From: Fasciolopsis buskii
Taxonomy: Eukaryota > Platyhelminthes > Trematoda > Plagiorchiida > Fasciolidae
Assembly: GCA_008360955.1 (NCBI GenBank)
Contig: LUCM01002247.1
Span: 62,001-126,000, forward strand
Direction: 5' to 3'
DNA length: 64,000 nucleotides
Shown: positions 37,030-46,829 of the stretch, piece by piece
How positions within the stretch are numbered: the stretch's first letter is position 1
Layout of the letters: each line of letters starts with the position of its first letter
Notes under the pieces: generated by a model
Told to the model about the DNA's origin: nothing
What the model saw: the letters and a program-made list of their open reading frames with translations, nothing else
Database searches by the model: none
Program-made: the position numbers and the translations under genes

Positions 37030-38335
37030 AAAGACTCTGGCCACTGGAAATAGTGGTGATCTTTATCGGCTGATTGAGAGTATAAGTCCGCGCAAACCAA
37101 GTGTAAGCGAAGTGATTAAGAAATCTGACAGATCAAAGACTCACATCCAATCCTGTTGGCCTGTCCCGTTTGACAGTATATCTCTCACCTATGCCCAAAA
37201 ACAAGAACTACAGGTGGACACTAGTCCATCACGCTATATGGAGATCGTCAGAGAGATAGATTTTCTGAAATGGCATAGGACAGCTAACCCAGATGGCTTG
37301 TCTCCGTCCTTTAATGACGGTGGTGAAGTGTTGATATCAGAGTTACCGAACCTAAAGGGATAAATCTGGGTAAGGCGGAGGATGCTGACTGAATTAAATC
37401 GGTACCTGTACCGATCCACAAGAAAGACTATAGACCCTTAAGTGAAAACCAGAGAAAAATTAGCTGAGTAAACATTGCATCCAAAATTTTCTTCGACGTT
37501 TTCCGCTCCCAGGGTTTCTAGAACTGGTGAAAGGTTTACGCTTAAAAACCAGGCCAGTTTCCGTCTCGGTCTTGGTTGTATTGACCAGTTTCTCACTTTA
37601 AAATAGATCTTGGAACATCGGCACATGTTTTGTAGACACACAATACAAGTAGACAGAACGCCGTATAAAGTAAAATATGCGGAGGATGTTGTGTTTTATA
37701 ATGAGAATCAAAGTGAGTTGCAAGTATTTCCTCTGGACGACGATGTAGGTGTATTTGAGATGCATTTTACAAATTCAAAGTGTAAAATGCTATTTAAATA
37801 CTAGATTGGATCAACATGGAGTCTTTTTTTGCAGAGAAAGAATCAGGTAAAGTAGATAGATTTAGGTTCTTGGGTGGTTGCACCTAGCCAAGTGATCTTA
37901 TATCCATTGAAGTGTATTTGAGTATGCAGAATGCTTGACCAATTTTTTACCGGTTCGAGACATATGGGGTGTCGGTGTGACTTACGGTTGCCGATCACTA
38001 GTAACGTTTACACATAAGAAGCCCGGTCGATCCTATCGTGCATTCATAAACATGGTCACTGAGGCAGGATATGTCCAAAGACTTTTGGTGCTTGAATACC
38101 GTTGTAATCGTAGCATTGACTTAACACCGCAGGACATGGTTCTTAGTAATTCGAACGTAAGACGTAAGGCACCGGGTCTTGTAGTTCTGTCTCTAGAAGA
38201 GAAGCTAAAATTGAGAAGCTTGGAATTGTTGGGACATATTTTGTCCTTGCTAGCAGAACGACCATCGTGTTGCAAGCTGCTCTCTAAGGCAGATAAAAGT
38301 TTGTGGATAGATTGTGGTGCAGTCTATGACCATCT
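37030..38335 (+). mobile_element. RTE-type LINE with internal deletion
   Basis: Plus-strand translation reads ATGNSGDLYRLIESISPRKP (about 37040-37110), ANPDGLSPSFNDGGEVLI (about 37285-37335), PVPIHKKDYRPLSENQRKI (about 37400-37460) and GCIDQF. It then jumps to YAEDVVFYNENQSELQVF (about 37675-37730), MHFTNSKCKMLF, VDRFRFLGGC and LKLRSLELLGHILSL (about 38205-38250). This is the order of an RTE-clade reverse transcriptase. About 110 residues between GCIDQF and YAED are missing, including the first catalytic aspartate, and the second Y-A-D-D reads YAED. Several frameshifts and stops. Dead copy. Confidence 0.78.
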
Positions 38336-38339
38336 AGTG

Positions 38340-40140
38340 TAGCTTCAGTCAGACAGTTGTTTTGGGGTTAGATGAAATAATTGATATTGACTCAGTGCCG
38401 CAGTCAGTGACGCACAGGTATTTGAATTATTTCTTTTTCCATGTAGTTTTTCAATCGATTATTTTGGAGTTAATCTTTAACTGTATCTCGTTTTCCTTTT
38501 ATCTTCTGATGAGGCGGGAAGTGCTGAAAGCAAATAAAACCAGGGCGCGATATTACAAATATTTTGGTTGTGAAAATCAAAACGGTAACTTAACCGAGGG
38601 TCAGATAACCCGCGGGGGCGTTGTGCTTGACCATTGGAATTAAGTTTACGGAAACGTAATCATAGCTGGAAATTTCCGTCATCTGAACGTACTTTGCTCT
38701 TCTCAGTTATTGCTTAGTTGCAATTTGTCCAACAAATCAGTTTTTCTTGTTTGGTAACTTCCGAATGGTGCTATGTGCATAAATTTACCAAGAAAACCGA
38801 AACGTTGACCAAACGAGTAAACTCACCTATGGGGCACCCGGGTTTGCCGTTGTTTTACAGATATGACGACGTTCATATTGCCTCAGTCATTTAATCTGAT
38901 TTTTGTCTGCTAGTTTTTTTTGCATGAGAGGGATTAATTTTGACGTCCGATTTTGGTAGCTAGGTTCCAGTGTTTTACCTAACTGTCCTTTTCCAATATG
39001 AACCCTTTGACATGCTTAAATCTGAAGAGACCGCGCATAGACATAGCGAAATTGATATACGTTGTTAATGATTCTTGACAAACTTTTGTCAACATATTCT
39101 TGGCGGGGTGTTTTTTTCTATTTCAAAATTAAATGAGTGAAAAGTGTTCTGAGACCGACGATCCACTTTTTTTGTTGCTCTCAAGATCTTTTTATCGCAA
39201 CGCTATAGGTGTTTGCCATCGGACTAGTAGTCTTAAAAGTTTTCTGATAGCGACAGAAAGCAGAGTTAGCCCATGACGGCCTTGAAAGTTGACAGGTTAT
39301 TTTGATTGTCAGCTACCTTTTTAGTTTAAAAGTTGCTTTTTATCCATCCGCATTTGCGTACTTGACCTGCGTGATGCATATGTTTTTACAGTTTGGCTTA
39401 TTGGCTTTGGGTATAAGAAGAAAGTTTCTGTGCTAGTTTACTCAGCAAAAGGATAGTGGGGCCCAGACTGAACAGGTTAAGGTTAAAGCCAATGTGATGT
39501 GTTTTACTTCATCCGAGATGGTACCTTCTATTCTGTTTTGAGAAACAGAATGCCAAAAGTCTGCGTTGTTTAGTACACCCATTTTGAGTCCACTATCTTT
39601 TATTTGTTGTAGTCGCGTTTATTTGTAACCTATTTTTGCGCAGTAGGAACGATTACTTGTAGTTTGCGATACAATTTTTAATCGGCTATCTCTTTTTATC
39701 TATATGTTACGCGCCAAGCTATTTCACCAGCTTGGAACTGGTACTAGGCATGGGAAAAATTGCGAAATTGAGAACAGTATTCTTGGCTACTTTTTTTTGC
39801 AGATAATTTTTTGTGCATTCATTAAGTTTGCCCATACTATGCACTATTCGACAGTCAAGCTACGCCAGCCGGTTGGAAACAGTCTCGTTATAAATGTAGT
39901 AGTATGCAATCCGAGTTAAAGTTTTCTAGTCTAATAATTGTCAGTTTAGTACAAATTTGGTTGATTTGTCCGTTAAACACCTCTTTTTTCTCGGATTTTG
40001 TGCAGTTTTTGTTCCAGAGTTTCCAAAAGTGTAGTGCCTTCATGGAGGCGGATATGGGAACACCTTGGTACCATGTAATGAACTGTTGAAAGTCCATATC
40101 TTCATGGAGCTGGCCAAAACTATACCGATGCAATAGTATT
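38340..40140. other. Stretch without a recognised gene (intergenic or intron)
   Basis: AT-rich, with a 93-codon plus frame (38362-38643) and a 71-codon plus frame (39704-39919) lacking motifs. It lies between the RTE copy and the first visible exon of the coiled-coil gene, whose upstream exons I could not find. Confidence 0.35.
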
Positions 40141-40148
40141 TTCAACAG

Positions 40149-40445
40149 TGTCAATCCCCTGGCGCATTTCGTCTTTCTCAAGATACAATAACAACAATAA
40201 CAACAGCAGCAGCAACAACAGAACACCAAGTTTGTCGATGGATTCAGACGAAAGTTATGAGACCACATCTGAGGTTTTTCGTGAAGGCGATAGTGAACAA
40301 AGTTCATCCAGTAGTCAGAACAGCATGAATGGAGATAGCAGCGAATTGCGTGAGTTGTATGCGTCAACTTTCTCCGGTCCCGAACAAACAGCAACTCAAA
40401 CGGCCACAGATAGTCAAATAGGTTCACTTACAGCCAAAATAAAAG
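40149..40445 (+). CDS. Coiled-coil protein gene, first visible exon
   Basis: This exon encodes about 98 residues and ends at a GTCAGT donor after AAA-ATA-AAA-G (phase 1). The start is uncertain: AG acceptors exist at 40147-40148 (after TATTTTCAAC) and at 40181-40182 (after TCGTCTTTCTCA), and the frame stays open upstream to 40082. The peptide has an Asn run followed by Ser-rich acidic sequence (NNRTPSLSMDSDESYETTSE), then SELRELYASTFSG, and ends in IGSLTAKIK, where a coiled coil begins. The Asn run comes from an AAC/AGC-rich stretch. Phase 1 fits the acceptor at 41993. Protein family not recognised. Confidence 0.62.
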
Positions 40446-41703
40446 GTCAGTAAAGTAGACTGCTTTTGAAATATTAATAGGTTAAATTTATGTTATCTCT
40501 ACGTCTGGTAGAAAAATCAAATCTTTTAGAAAGTATATTAATAAGCCAGAAAAAGCAAAATATACTTGATTCTGGGAGGTTGTTTGCATTCATATTTTAC
40601 ATATTCAGTATATAAGGTGGAACACTATTTTCAGTGAAAAAATGTCTGGTGTAATTTCCAGTAACTGTATGAGTGCAGCATTGCATTGAGGTGGCTCCAA
40701 GAGCCAGATTTCGCAATGGCCAACAAATTCACGTACGTACCGTGCATCCAACAGTCAACACCACCGGCTTTTCATGCGTAATAAGTGAGTTTCGCATTCC
40801 TTGGAATACCTCTTCAATCACTCCAAGATATATCAAGATCGTCCTTGGGATTGTCTGATCATTTGTGATATAAACTGATATCAGGAATTAGTTGACTAGG
40901 CTAACTCATTGCATAAATGGTCAATGTGGTTTCGTCTCGTTAGAATAGTACTCGTACAATGCTGAATGTTCACTAGTACAATTTACGTTTGAGAAATTTA
41001 TGGCCTTTGCTTCATTAGTCAGAAATCTGCTCGTCAGGCCGGAGGCCACAGGTGTGATTTTGCCTTTTGACATTGACTGTTGGATGTGTACTGCATGAGT
41101 GGATTACTTCTTGTATTGAATTGCGTGGTATTTCATACTGGATAGCTTTAGTTCCCTCCAGAAAGCACTTTCAAATGCTGCATTGGTGATGAATCTTTCC
41201 AACTTGATGAATTTTAAATGAACACAAAATGGTTTAGAAACATTTACCCATTAATTGGTTTGCTACCTAGGGCATGTGCGGTAAGCAACGATTGACCCGA
41301 TAAATATGAACTGGTTTTAGGTCATTGGGACTGAATTAAAATGTCTGTTCAGTAAAGTGCTATCTTCGAAAAGGTCATGAAAACGAATACTTTTATTGGT
41401 CTTGTGGTGTGATTGGTATAGGATTTATTTTGCAATATGTTTTGTCCAACTGATGGATAAGTGAACGCAATTGCAAACGGCATCCCAAATGGTTTGTTTG
41501 CCTGTTGTTTATGTCAGATTAGAGGTAGAAAACAAGACGGTTGCGATTTTGTAACTGTAAAAGACCGAAGTGTTACCTGGCCGACTGAACTAGAGAATCA
41601 TTTAGTTTTTATTGTTTAATCTCCCCCTAAATCACACAAAGACGAACTAAAGATAATTTTTAAATTCCCACCATCATCTTGGTTGCTCATAGTCGCACTT
41701 TTC

Positions 41704-41875
41704 ACGGTCTCGCAACACTAGTGGTTAAGGTCGTGGCGTTTGGACACGAAGGTCGCGGGTTCGAGTCCTCCCGCCGCCGGTCAGCTTCCCCCATTTGGCA
41801 GCCGTCTGTTGGCCGTGGCTGCCTTCCCGAAAAATGATGTGCACTGTTGTTTCACTAATAAAGGAAGTAAAAGGC
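41704..41875 (+). repeat. tRNA-derived SINE, fullest copy
   Basis: The head has an A-box-like CTAGTGGTTAAGG (41718-41730) and a B-box GGGTTCGAGTCC (41757-41768) about 28 bases further on, with a CGTG/CACG stem between them in the anticodon-arm position. The body follows with TTTGGCAGCC and GTCTGTTGG, and the 3' end is ACTAATAAAGGAAGTA. The body and tail recur at 34600-34687 and, in shortened form, at 61340-61462. It lies in the intron between the first two visible exons of the coiled-coil gene, in sense orientation. Pol III promoter boxes plus a shared tail make SINE the best reading. Confidence 0.72.
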
Positions 41876-41993
41876 AAAAGTGGCGGAGACTAAAATCCAT
41901 CAATTTCAACTTGTCAGAATGCGTATGTATTGTGTCTGGTGTTTAGTTCGTGGTACCAACTAATCACGAGCATTGTGTTCTGTACCTGGATAG

Positions 41994-42154
41994 AACAAAC
42001 CATTCAGATTCAGTCACTGAAGGAAGAGCGAATCAAGTATTTGGAACAAATTACACAGCTGTATACTGCTTTGGAAAAGCGCGAGAGTGAACTGGTTGAA
42101 TTTATCCAATCGTATGAACAAAAAGCAAATGATGTGGCCCAGTACATGCAAGAA
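41994..42154 (+). CDS. Coiled-coil protein gene, second visible exon
   Basis: This 161-base exon starts after the AG at 41992-41993 (TGTACCTGGATAG) in phase 1 and ends at a GTGAGT donor (42155) in phase 0. Joined to the previous exon, the split codon reads Glu and the heptad pattern continues. The 53 complete codons form an almost uninterrupted coiled coil: IQSLKEERIKYLEQITQLY, ALEKRESELVEFIQSYEQ, DVAQYMQE. Other AG acceptors nearby (42007, 42013) would give phase 0 and not fit the previous donor, which is why I chose 41994. A dimerising or scaffold role is likely for such a segment; the family is not recognised. Confidence 0.68.
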
Positions 42155-42279
42155 GTGAGTGAATGTTTTTTTTCTTTTCATAGTCGTTCGTCGACGTAGC
42201 ATTTGATCCAAAATTGGTCCAAGTCTGTGTTTCTGTTGCCTTCACAACACTGGGGGGCTGATGAATACATCTAGACAGC

Positions 42280-42340
42280 ACTTCGTAGTTCAGATGATAG
42301 AACGTATATTTCGTGCATGCGTGAATTCGAATCATTCAAA
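42280..42340 (+). ncRNA. tRNA-like sequence in intron
   Basis: TAGTTCAGATG (42286-42296) fits an A-box and GAATTCGAATC (42323-42333) a weak B-box, about 26 bases apart. No acceptor stem is formed by the flanks. Probably a decayed tRNA-derived insertion in the intron after the second visible exon rather than a working tRNA. Confidence 0.4.
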
Positions 42341-45300
42341 GGTAGAGGGCGTTTTACGATTGCATAAATTGTACAATTTTCAAAATCTGTCAACCAAATT
42401 TAGTAGACCGGGTTTTTTTGCTGGCACGTACGCAGTCAAAAGTGATTAGGTAACTAAGAGTGCCTTGGCAGTTGTAGATATCGTCGCATGATACTGTGTC
42501 GGGGATCACTGGGAATTGAAGATCGGCTTTCGATTGTGACTGAACCACAATCACGGATGAGGTTGAATGTTGATATGCACATTCCTGGTCGACGGGAAAT
42601 TCCTTATGGTATTGGATTAAAGGATGGTAACTGCAAAATCAAGCACTAGCCATATGAAATGGTGTACCAACTTTTTCTCTTTATTACGAGGTTTATGTTT
42701 TTTTTGTTGGAAGCAGTTAGCGGATCTCACAAGCATCTTTGTTTGATTCTGGTTTTTGCTTGGCAAACATTAGTAACGGGAATCGCGGTAAACTAAGCTT
42801 AATTTCTGAAGGAAAACAAGAGACGAATATTATTTATTTTGTGGGAGGAATGCCATGTGGTGTTTTGTTGATCCATATTAAAACTTGGTTAACAGTTAGT
42901 AGTTGACCAGCTGAGTTGTATGCAAGTAGATGAATCGACCAAAATACCGTGATAACACCAACAAATGATGATGTCGGTGTTGATCATATAGGCAAGTTGA
43001 TTTAGGAGTTCGTCGCAACTGGTAATCAATAAATACGACCTGGTTGGTCAAACTATCCGTTTGAAAAAAACATTGTTTTATTCCGTAATTTTCGTTTTGT
43101 TTGCTTTCGAGGTGCTCATAAACGGTGCTCAGTACCGGTTTTAAATATCAGCAGTATCTATCAAGAAGGTGGCTAATTTCGGATGGCGCACTACACGTCT
43201 GCTTTATCGGCAGTTTAATGGAACGCGGATAATTTCATATAAATTTGGCTTGTCCGGATTCGAGATCAGCTCAAAAAGATTGTTACTTTTGATGTACCCA
43301 TAGTTTTGAGGGCCTTGGCGTTTTTCATAACAGTATGAACGTAAGAAGTTAAAAGTGTCCCAGTCCAAGGACCTGTGTAAAACGCGGCAATTCCATGCTA
43401 AATAAAGGAACAAACATTTAGAATGTTCTCAGAAAACAATGGACAGCTTGTTTTCAAACAGTTTCACGAGTATTTTGTTTATATTAGACACAAAACTACT
43501 CAGGCTTATTTTATTTATCCTTAAAAGCATACTAGTATGCATCAAAGAGCTACACCTAATGAGAACTGACAAGAGGAACCATCAAAAATATATTTTTGCG
43601 AAATTCCTACTTACTCGGTCCTACTGACAACAAACTTGAAACTTGGATGATTTCGCAATATTTTTTGGTTTCATGTCTGAATACTTATTGATTTTCGGCA
43701 ACTATCGAGACTGTATTGCTTCGAGCATCATGCAACTTTGTTGTTTCCAGTGCTCCATTCAGAGACGATTGTGAGTTACTCTACCGATTAAGAATGAAAG
43801 GTAGTAGCGAGAACAGGTCAGTGTTTTTCTTTTTTGATCATGACTGATAATGCGAATCCAGAAAGCGTCCTTTCCCTAAGGCATTACCGGTTTGCGATAG
43901 CCTCCTTGATCAGGCAATCGCGGGAGTCAGTGACTGTCAAATGCAAAATGGTTTCAGCATCCGTTTCCCAATGCCTACATGAAAGAGTCGCAAACTCGGA
44001 AGAAATCTAACTTGCCGAAAGATGAAATGAAAATGCTAGGGAATAGAACTATGTTTTGTAACTGTCGAAATGATTACTTTTGAATGTGGAGTCAATATTG
44101 TTAAAATTATTGTTTCGTAGGCAAAGCCAGGCAATTCGACATGCAAAACAACTTTCGGGAAATAAGCGCATTGGTAAGCGTATTGGGGGAGACAACAGTT
44201 TTGCGAAGTTTGCCTTTGTCTTATTGCATTTACTCTTTTTTAGTCATAGTTGAGATTGTTTCATAGGATGTACCAACATCAACGGCATATTTAGTTGCGT
44301 ACAATGTGAACCACAAATCATCTGTAGTGCCTGGTTTTTATTTAGTCTTCTGTTGTAAAACTTGCAATATTTATTCTATATTTTCACACTTTATCAAGTG
44401 TGCTACTTCTTTGGTGCAGTCTGTGTTCTTTTATGGGAACATAAATGGGTGAGGTAACTGACATTTTCAACCCAGATGCCCATTGTCTAATTCATTTGTG
44501 ATTACCATCAATTGTTAGTTGGAATATTCCAGTGGAATTATTCCAGTTCTCGAATAGAATCTACCGGCTGATTGGAACTTGACAACAGTATTTCGGCAGA
44601 CAAAAGACACAAACCTTCCTAGCTAAAAACAACAAGGAACAGGAAATTAACAGAAACAACAACAAAAACAGTTCTTCTATGGCCTTAAGACGATCGAATC
44701 ACCAATCATTTGCATGACATCGTATTTCATTCTAAGTAACAAGTCTTCCAAAGTTGAAACAATGTTTTACACTCAGTCAGAACCATGCAAATGTTATTAG
44801 TCAGATGGTTGATCCGTATTTTCGTTGTGTTGCGTAGCATAACTTGTAAGAAACACACAAACTTACAACTGCGGGCCCATAAACGCTCTCGTCTCCTCTT
44901 TCGAGAATCCATCTGGTGTGTTGGAGTTCAGGAAGCATTCATTTTCGGATGCAGTACTTACGAGCACGAGGTGGGCACCGCGGGAGAACTATGAGTCTTC
45001 AAAACAATTTAAAGTGAACACGGTTGGTGATAAACGGCTGTTCATCCGATGCCAAAGACAACTACCAAGACACGATCACACAAACAACAGACGGCAATCA
45101 GCATTGCAGAGATCGGTTTGGCGGAAGCGATTAACAAAATTACCGTTCTGATGAGCATACGTAGAGTTGGGTAAGATGCCTCGATACAAAAGTATCAATG
45201 AAGATTGGAGCCGAGTTGTCCAGATGTGAGCGGAAAACCCTACTTGGACTGTCTATGAAATTCTTCTTACGCCAAATATATAAATGTTTCGCACAAGCAT

Positions 45301-45430
45301 ATTGGAATTTTTTTCAACCTTTTGCAAGGAAACAAGTTTTGAAATTAATGTTATCTCTTTGCACTTGTGCGATAACACTTTCGTTTGTGCGGTCACAGAG
45401 GCAGAGTAAAAGCATAATTTATGTCCAAAA
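42340..45430. other. Intron of the coiled-coil gene; no clear gene
   Basis: AT-rich sequence between the GTGAGT donor at 42155 and the acceptor at 45439. A 66-base open segment at 43751-43816 has good splice-like borders, but its phase does not fit the neighbouring exons. A minus-strand frame at 43204-43413 is listed separately. Confidence 0.45.
43204..43413 (-). other. Minus-strand open segment inside intron (unidentified)
   Basis: A 69-codon minus frame reads SLDWDTFNFLRSYCYEKRQG, then NNLFELISNPDKPNLYEII and ends in TAA. On the minus strand it is preceded by an acceptor-like TTGTTCCTTTATTTAG, so it could be a terminal exon of an antisense gene. Composition looks protein-like, but I recognise no family. 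It could equally be a retroelement fragment or chance. Confidence 0.28.
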
Positions 45431-45439
45431 CATCTTTAG

Positions 45440-45797
45440 GTTCAAGGACTTCTCTCTCAACTGACTACCCTGTTCCCCGATCAATTGAACGAGTCTAGTG
45501 GCCGGGAGTACTCAGCCGCTGTTGTGATGAACGATGAAATTTCGACTACGACAGGAACGAAGTCAAACGGCGGTACGTCATCGAATGACCGTAACAAAGC
45601 GCTATCGAAGTCAGACAAATTGATTGTATCGGACTCGAGTGTCCAGCAAAATACCCAAATAAGCAGACCGGAAACAGCGGGTCCTACGGGGTGGGATGAA
45701 CGAGGACGTGCACTTCTTCATGCGCTCTCCGCATCGGTTGCCACGGCTTCAGCTCGGAATAAACAAGGAACACTTTCACGAAATACGGACACACCGG
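45440..45797 (+). CDS. Coiled-coil protein gene, third visible exon
   Basis: The exon starts in phase 0 after the AG at 45438-45439 and ends at a GTAAGC donor (45798) in phase 1. It encodes 119 residues plus one base. The frame is open from just after an in-frame TAG that is part of the acceptor, so the exon begins well before any start codon. The peptide opens with VQGLLSQLTTLFPDQLN, which completes the coiled coil. It then becomes Ser/Thr/Asn-rich and likely disordered (ISTTTGTKSNGGTSSNDRN), with WDERGRALLHALSASVATA as a possible short helix. Family not recognised. If the donor is not used, the frame runs on for 21 codons and stops at 45862. Confidence 0.68.
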
Positions 45798-45925
45798 GTA
45801 AGCTTGGAAAATATACAGATAGCTTTGGGTTCAGTTCAGTACATAATAAACCACCAGAATAGAAGCTAGTTTTCAAACAAACACAATTCGGAGGATATGT
45901 TCTAATTCCAAAAAAAACCACACAG

Positions 45926-45954
45926 AATCTGGGCGGGATACCCACATGATTTGA
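45926..45954 (+). CDS. Coiled-coil protein gene, predicted last coding exon
   Basis: After the AG at 45924-45925 (CAAAAAAAACCACACAG), two bases complete the split codon of the previous exon and the frame reads SGRDTHMI then TGA at 45952-45954. The four exons together give about 280 residues. The acceptor has a purine-rich upstream tract, so this exon is weaker than the others. A second frame over the same exon, starting near 45951, stays open to 46223 and could be used if another upstream phase were spliced in. Confidence 0.45.
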
Positions 45955-46113
45955 TGATAACATATCCGTTGACGAACGCGTCAGGAACGGAATCAGTCTC
46001 AAGCACGACATTTGCACTTCCGGCCCCGTATAACACAGGCAATATGGAAACTTGTACACCAAAGAAAAAGAACCCAGTTAACGAGGCCTTGTCCAAAAGG
46101 TACAAGTGGCCAG

Positions 46114-46829
46114 ATTATGACGCTCATCATTGTGTATCATCGTATATGGTAATTATAGTACCTGTTTTATTACACCATAATCCATGCCCAATATATGCCG
46201 ATACGTGGGCATTTCTACACTAGCGATTCTATCTGGACAATGGCGCATGAAATATCGATAATAATATGAGTCAAGATCGAGAGGAGGAATTCATGTCGTA
46301 AAAAATTAACATGAACATAAATAAGGGTTTTGTTCACTTTCGGATTTGATTGATTTCCTCCACGAATGGCATGCTCTTGGTTTGGTTTATTCGTTTCATA
46401 TGGTATAAAGGGTGATGTAGTTTATTTTCTAACTCTGGCAAAGCCTAAAGCCTAGAAAAAATATTCAAGCAGCTTACAGATACAAGGCGACTCGTGGATG
46501 GAATATAGGTCGAATAAATGTGTCCGTTTGACTAGTTAGTTTGTTATCACTCATGATTGCTAACTAGAATAAATTCATGGACTACCGTTCGTGAAACGTT
46601 TATAAAGAATGTTATGCTCTGACAGGATTTTAATTTCCATATTCAGACGAGTTAAGTTAGACAACCAGGGTCACCGATGTTTGTCTGATCTTATTGAAGT
46701 CTACAAACATTTGTACTGAGGGCTAGGTGTGAATAAAACCATGGTATTTGCTGATGCTTCTTTTTTCACCTCATAGGTACCAGAACATCGTGTATACTAA
46801 GGATGGGAAATTTTCGAGTACATCATAAT
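46114..46829. mobile_element. 716 bp near-identical repeat, copy 1
   Basis: This sequence recurs at 54658-55374 in the same orientation with about eight differences by eye (seven substitutions and one single-base indel). Similarity stops abruptly on the right after CATCATAAT. On the left it fades within a few bases before ATTATGA. The ends form a short inverted repeat, ATTATGA at 46114-46120 and TCATAAT at 46823-46829, weakly extendable inwards. There is no long open frame, so if mobile it would be non-autonomous, for example a MITE-like DNA transposon or an unusual SINE. No target-site duplication is evident. It carries two AATAAA words (near 46512 and 46566) and starts 160 bases past the predicted stop codon of the coiled-coil gene. 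Confidence 0.72.

Noticed and set aside
39888..40427. A 179-codon minus-strand frame, the longest of the window
   Set aside because: It is the antisense shadow of the first visible exon of the coiled-coil gene; its cysteine run is the reverse of the AAC/AGC-rich stretch.
40673..40858. Possible exon between the first and second visible exons
   Set aside because: The segment lacks a coherent coiled-coil pattern and no acceptor/donor pair gives compatible phases. Direct joining of 40445 to 41994 already fits.
41704..41775. An intact tRNA gene
   Set aside because: A- and B-boxes are present, but the acceptor stem ends do not pair and a conserved SINE body and tail follow directly.
41740..41946. 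A 68-codon plus frame over the SINE
   Set aside because: It starts inside the tRNA-like head and runs through the SINE tail, so it is repeat-derived.
43751..43816. A 66-base segment with a strong TTGTTTCCAG acceptor and a GTCAGT donor, as an extra exon of the coiled-coil gene
   Set aside because: Its only open reading needs phase 2 on both sides, while the neighbouring exons meet in phase 0. Inserting it would break the frame.
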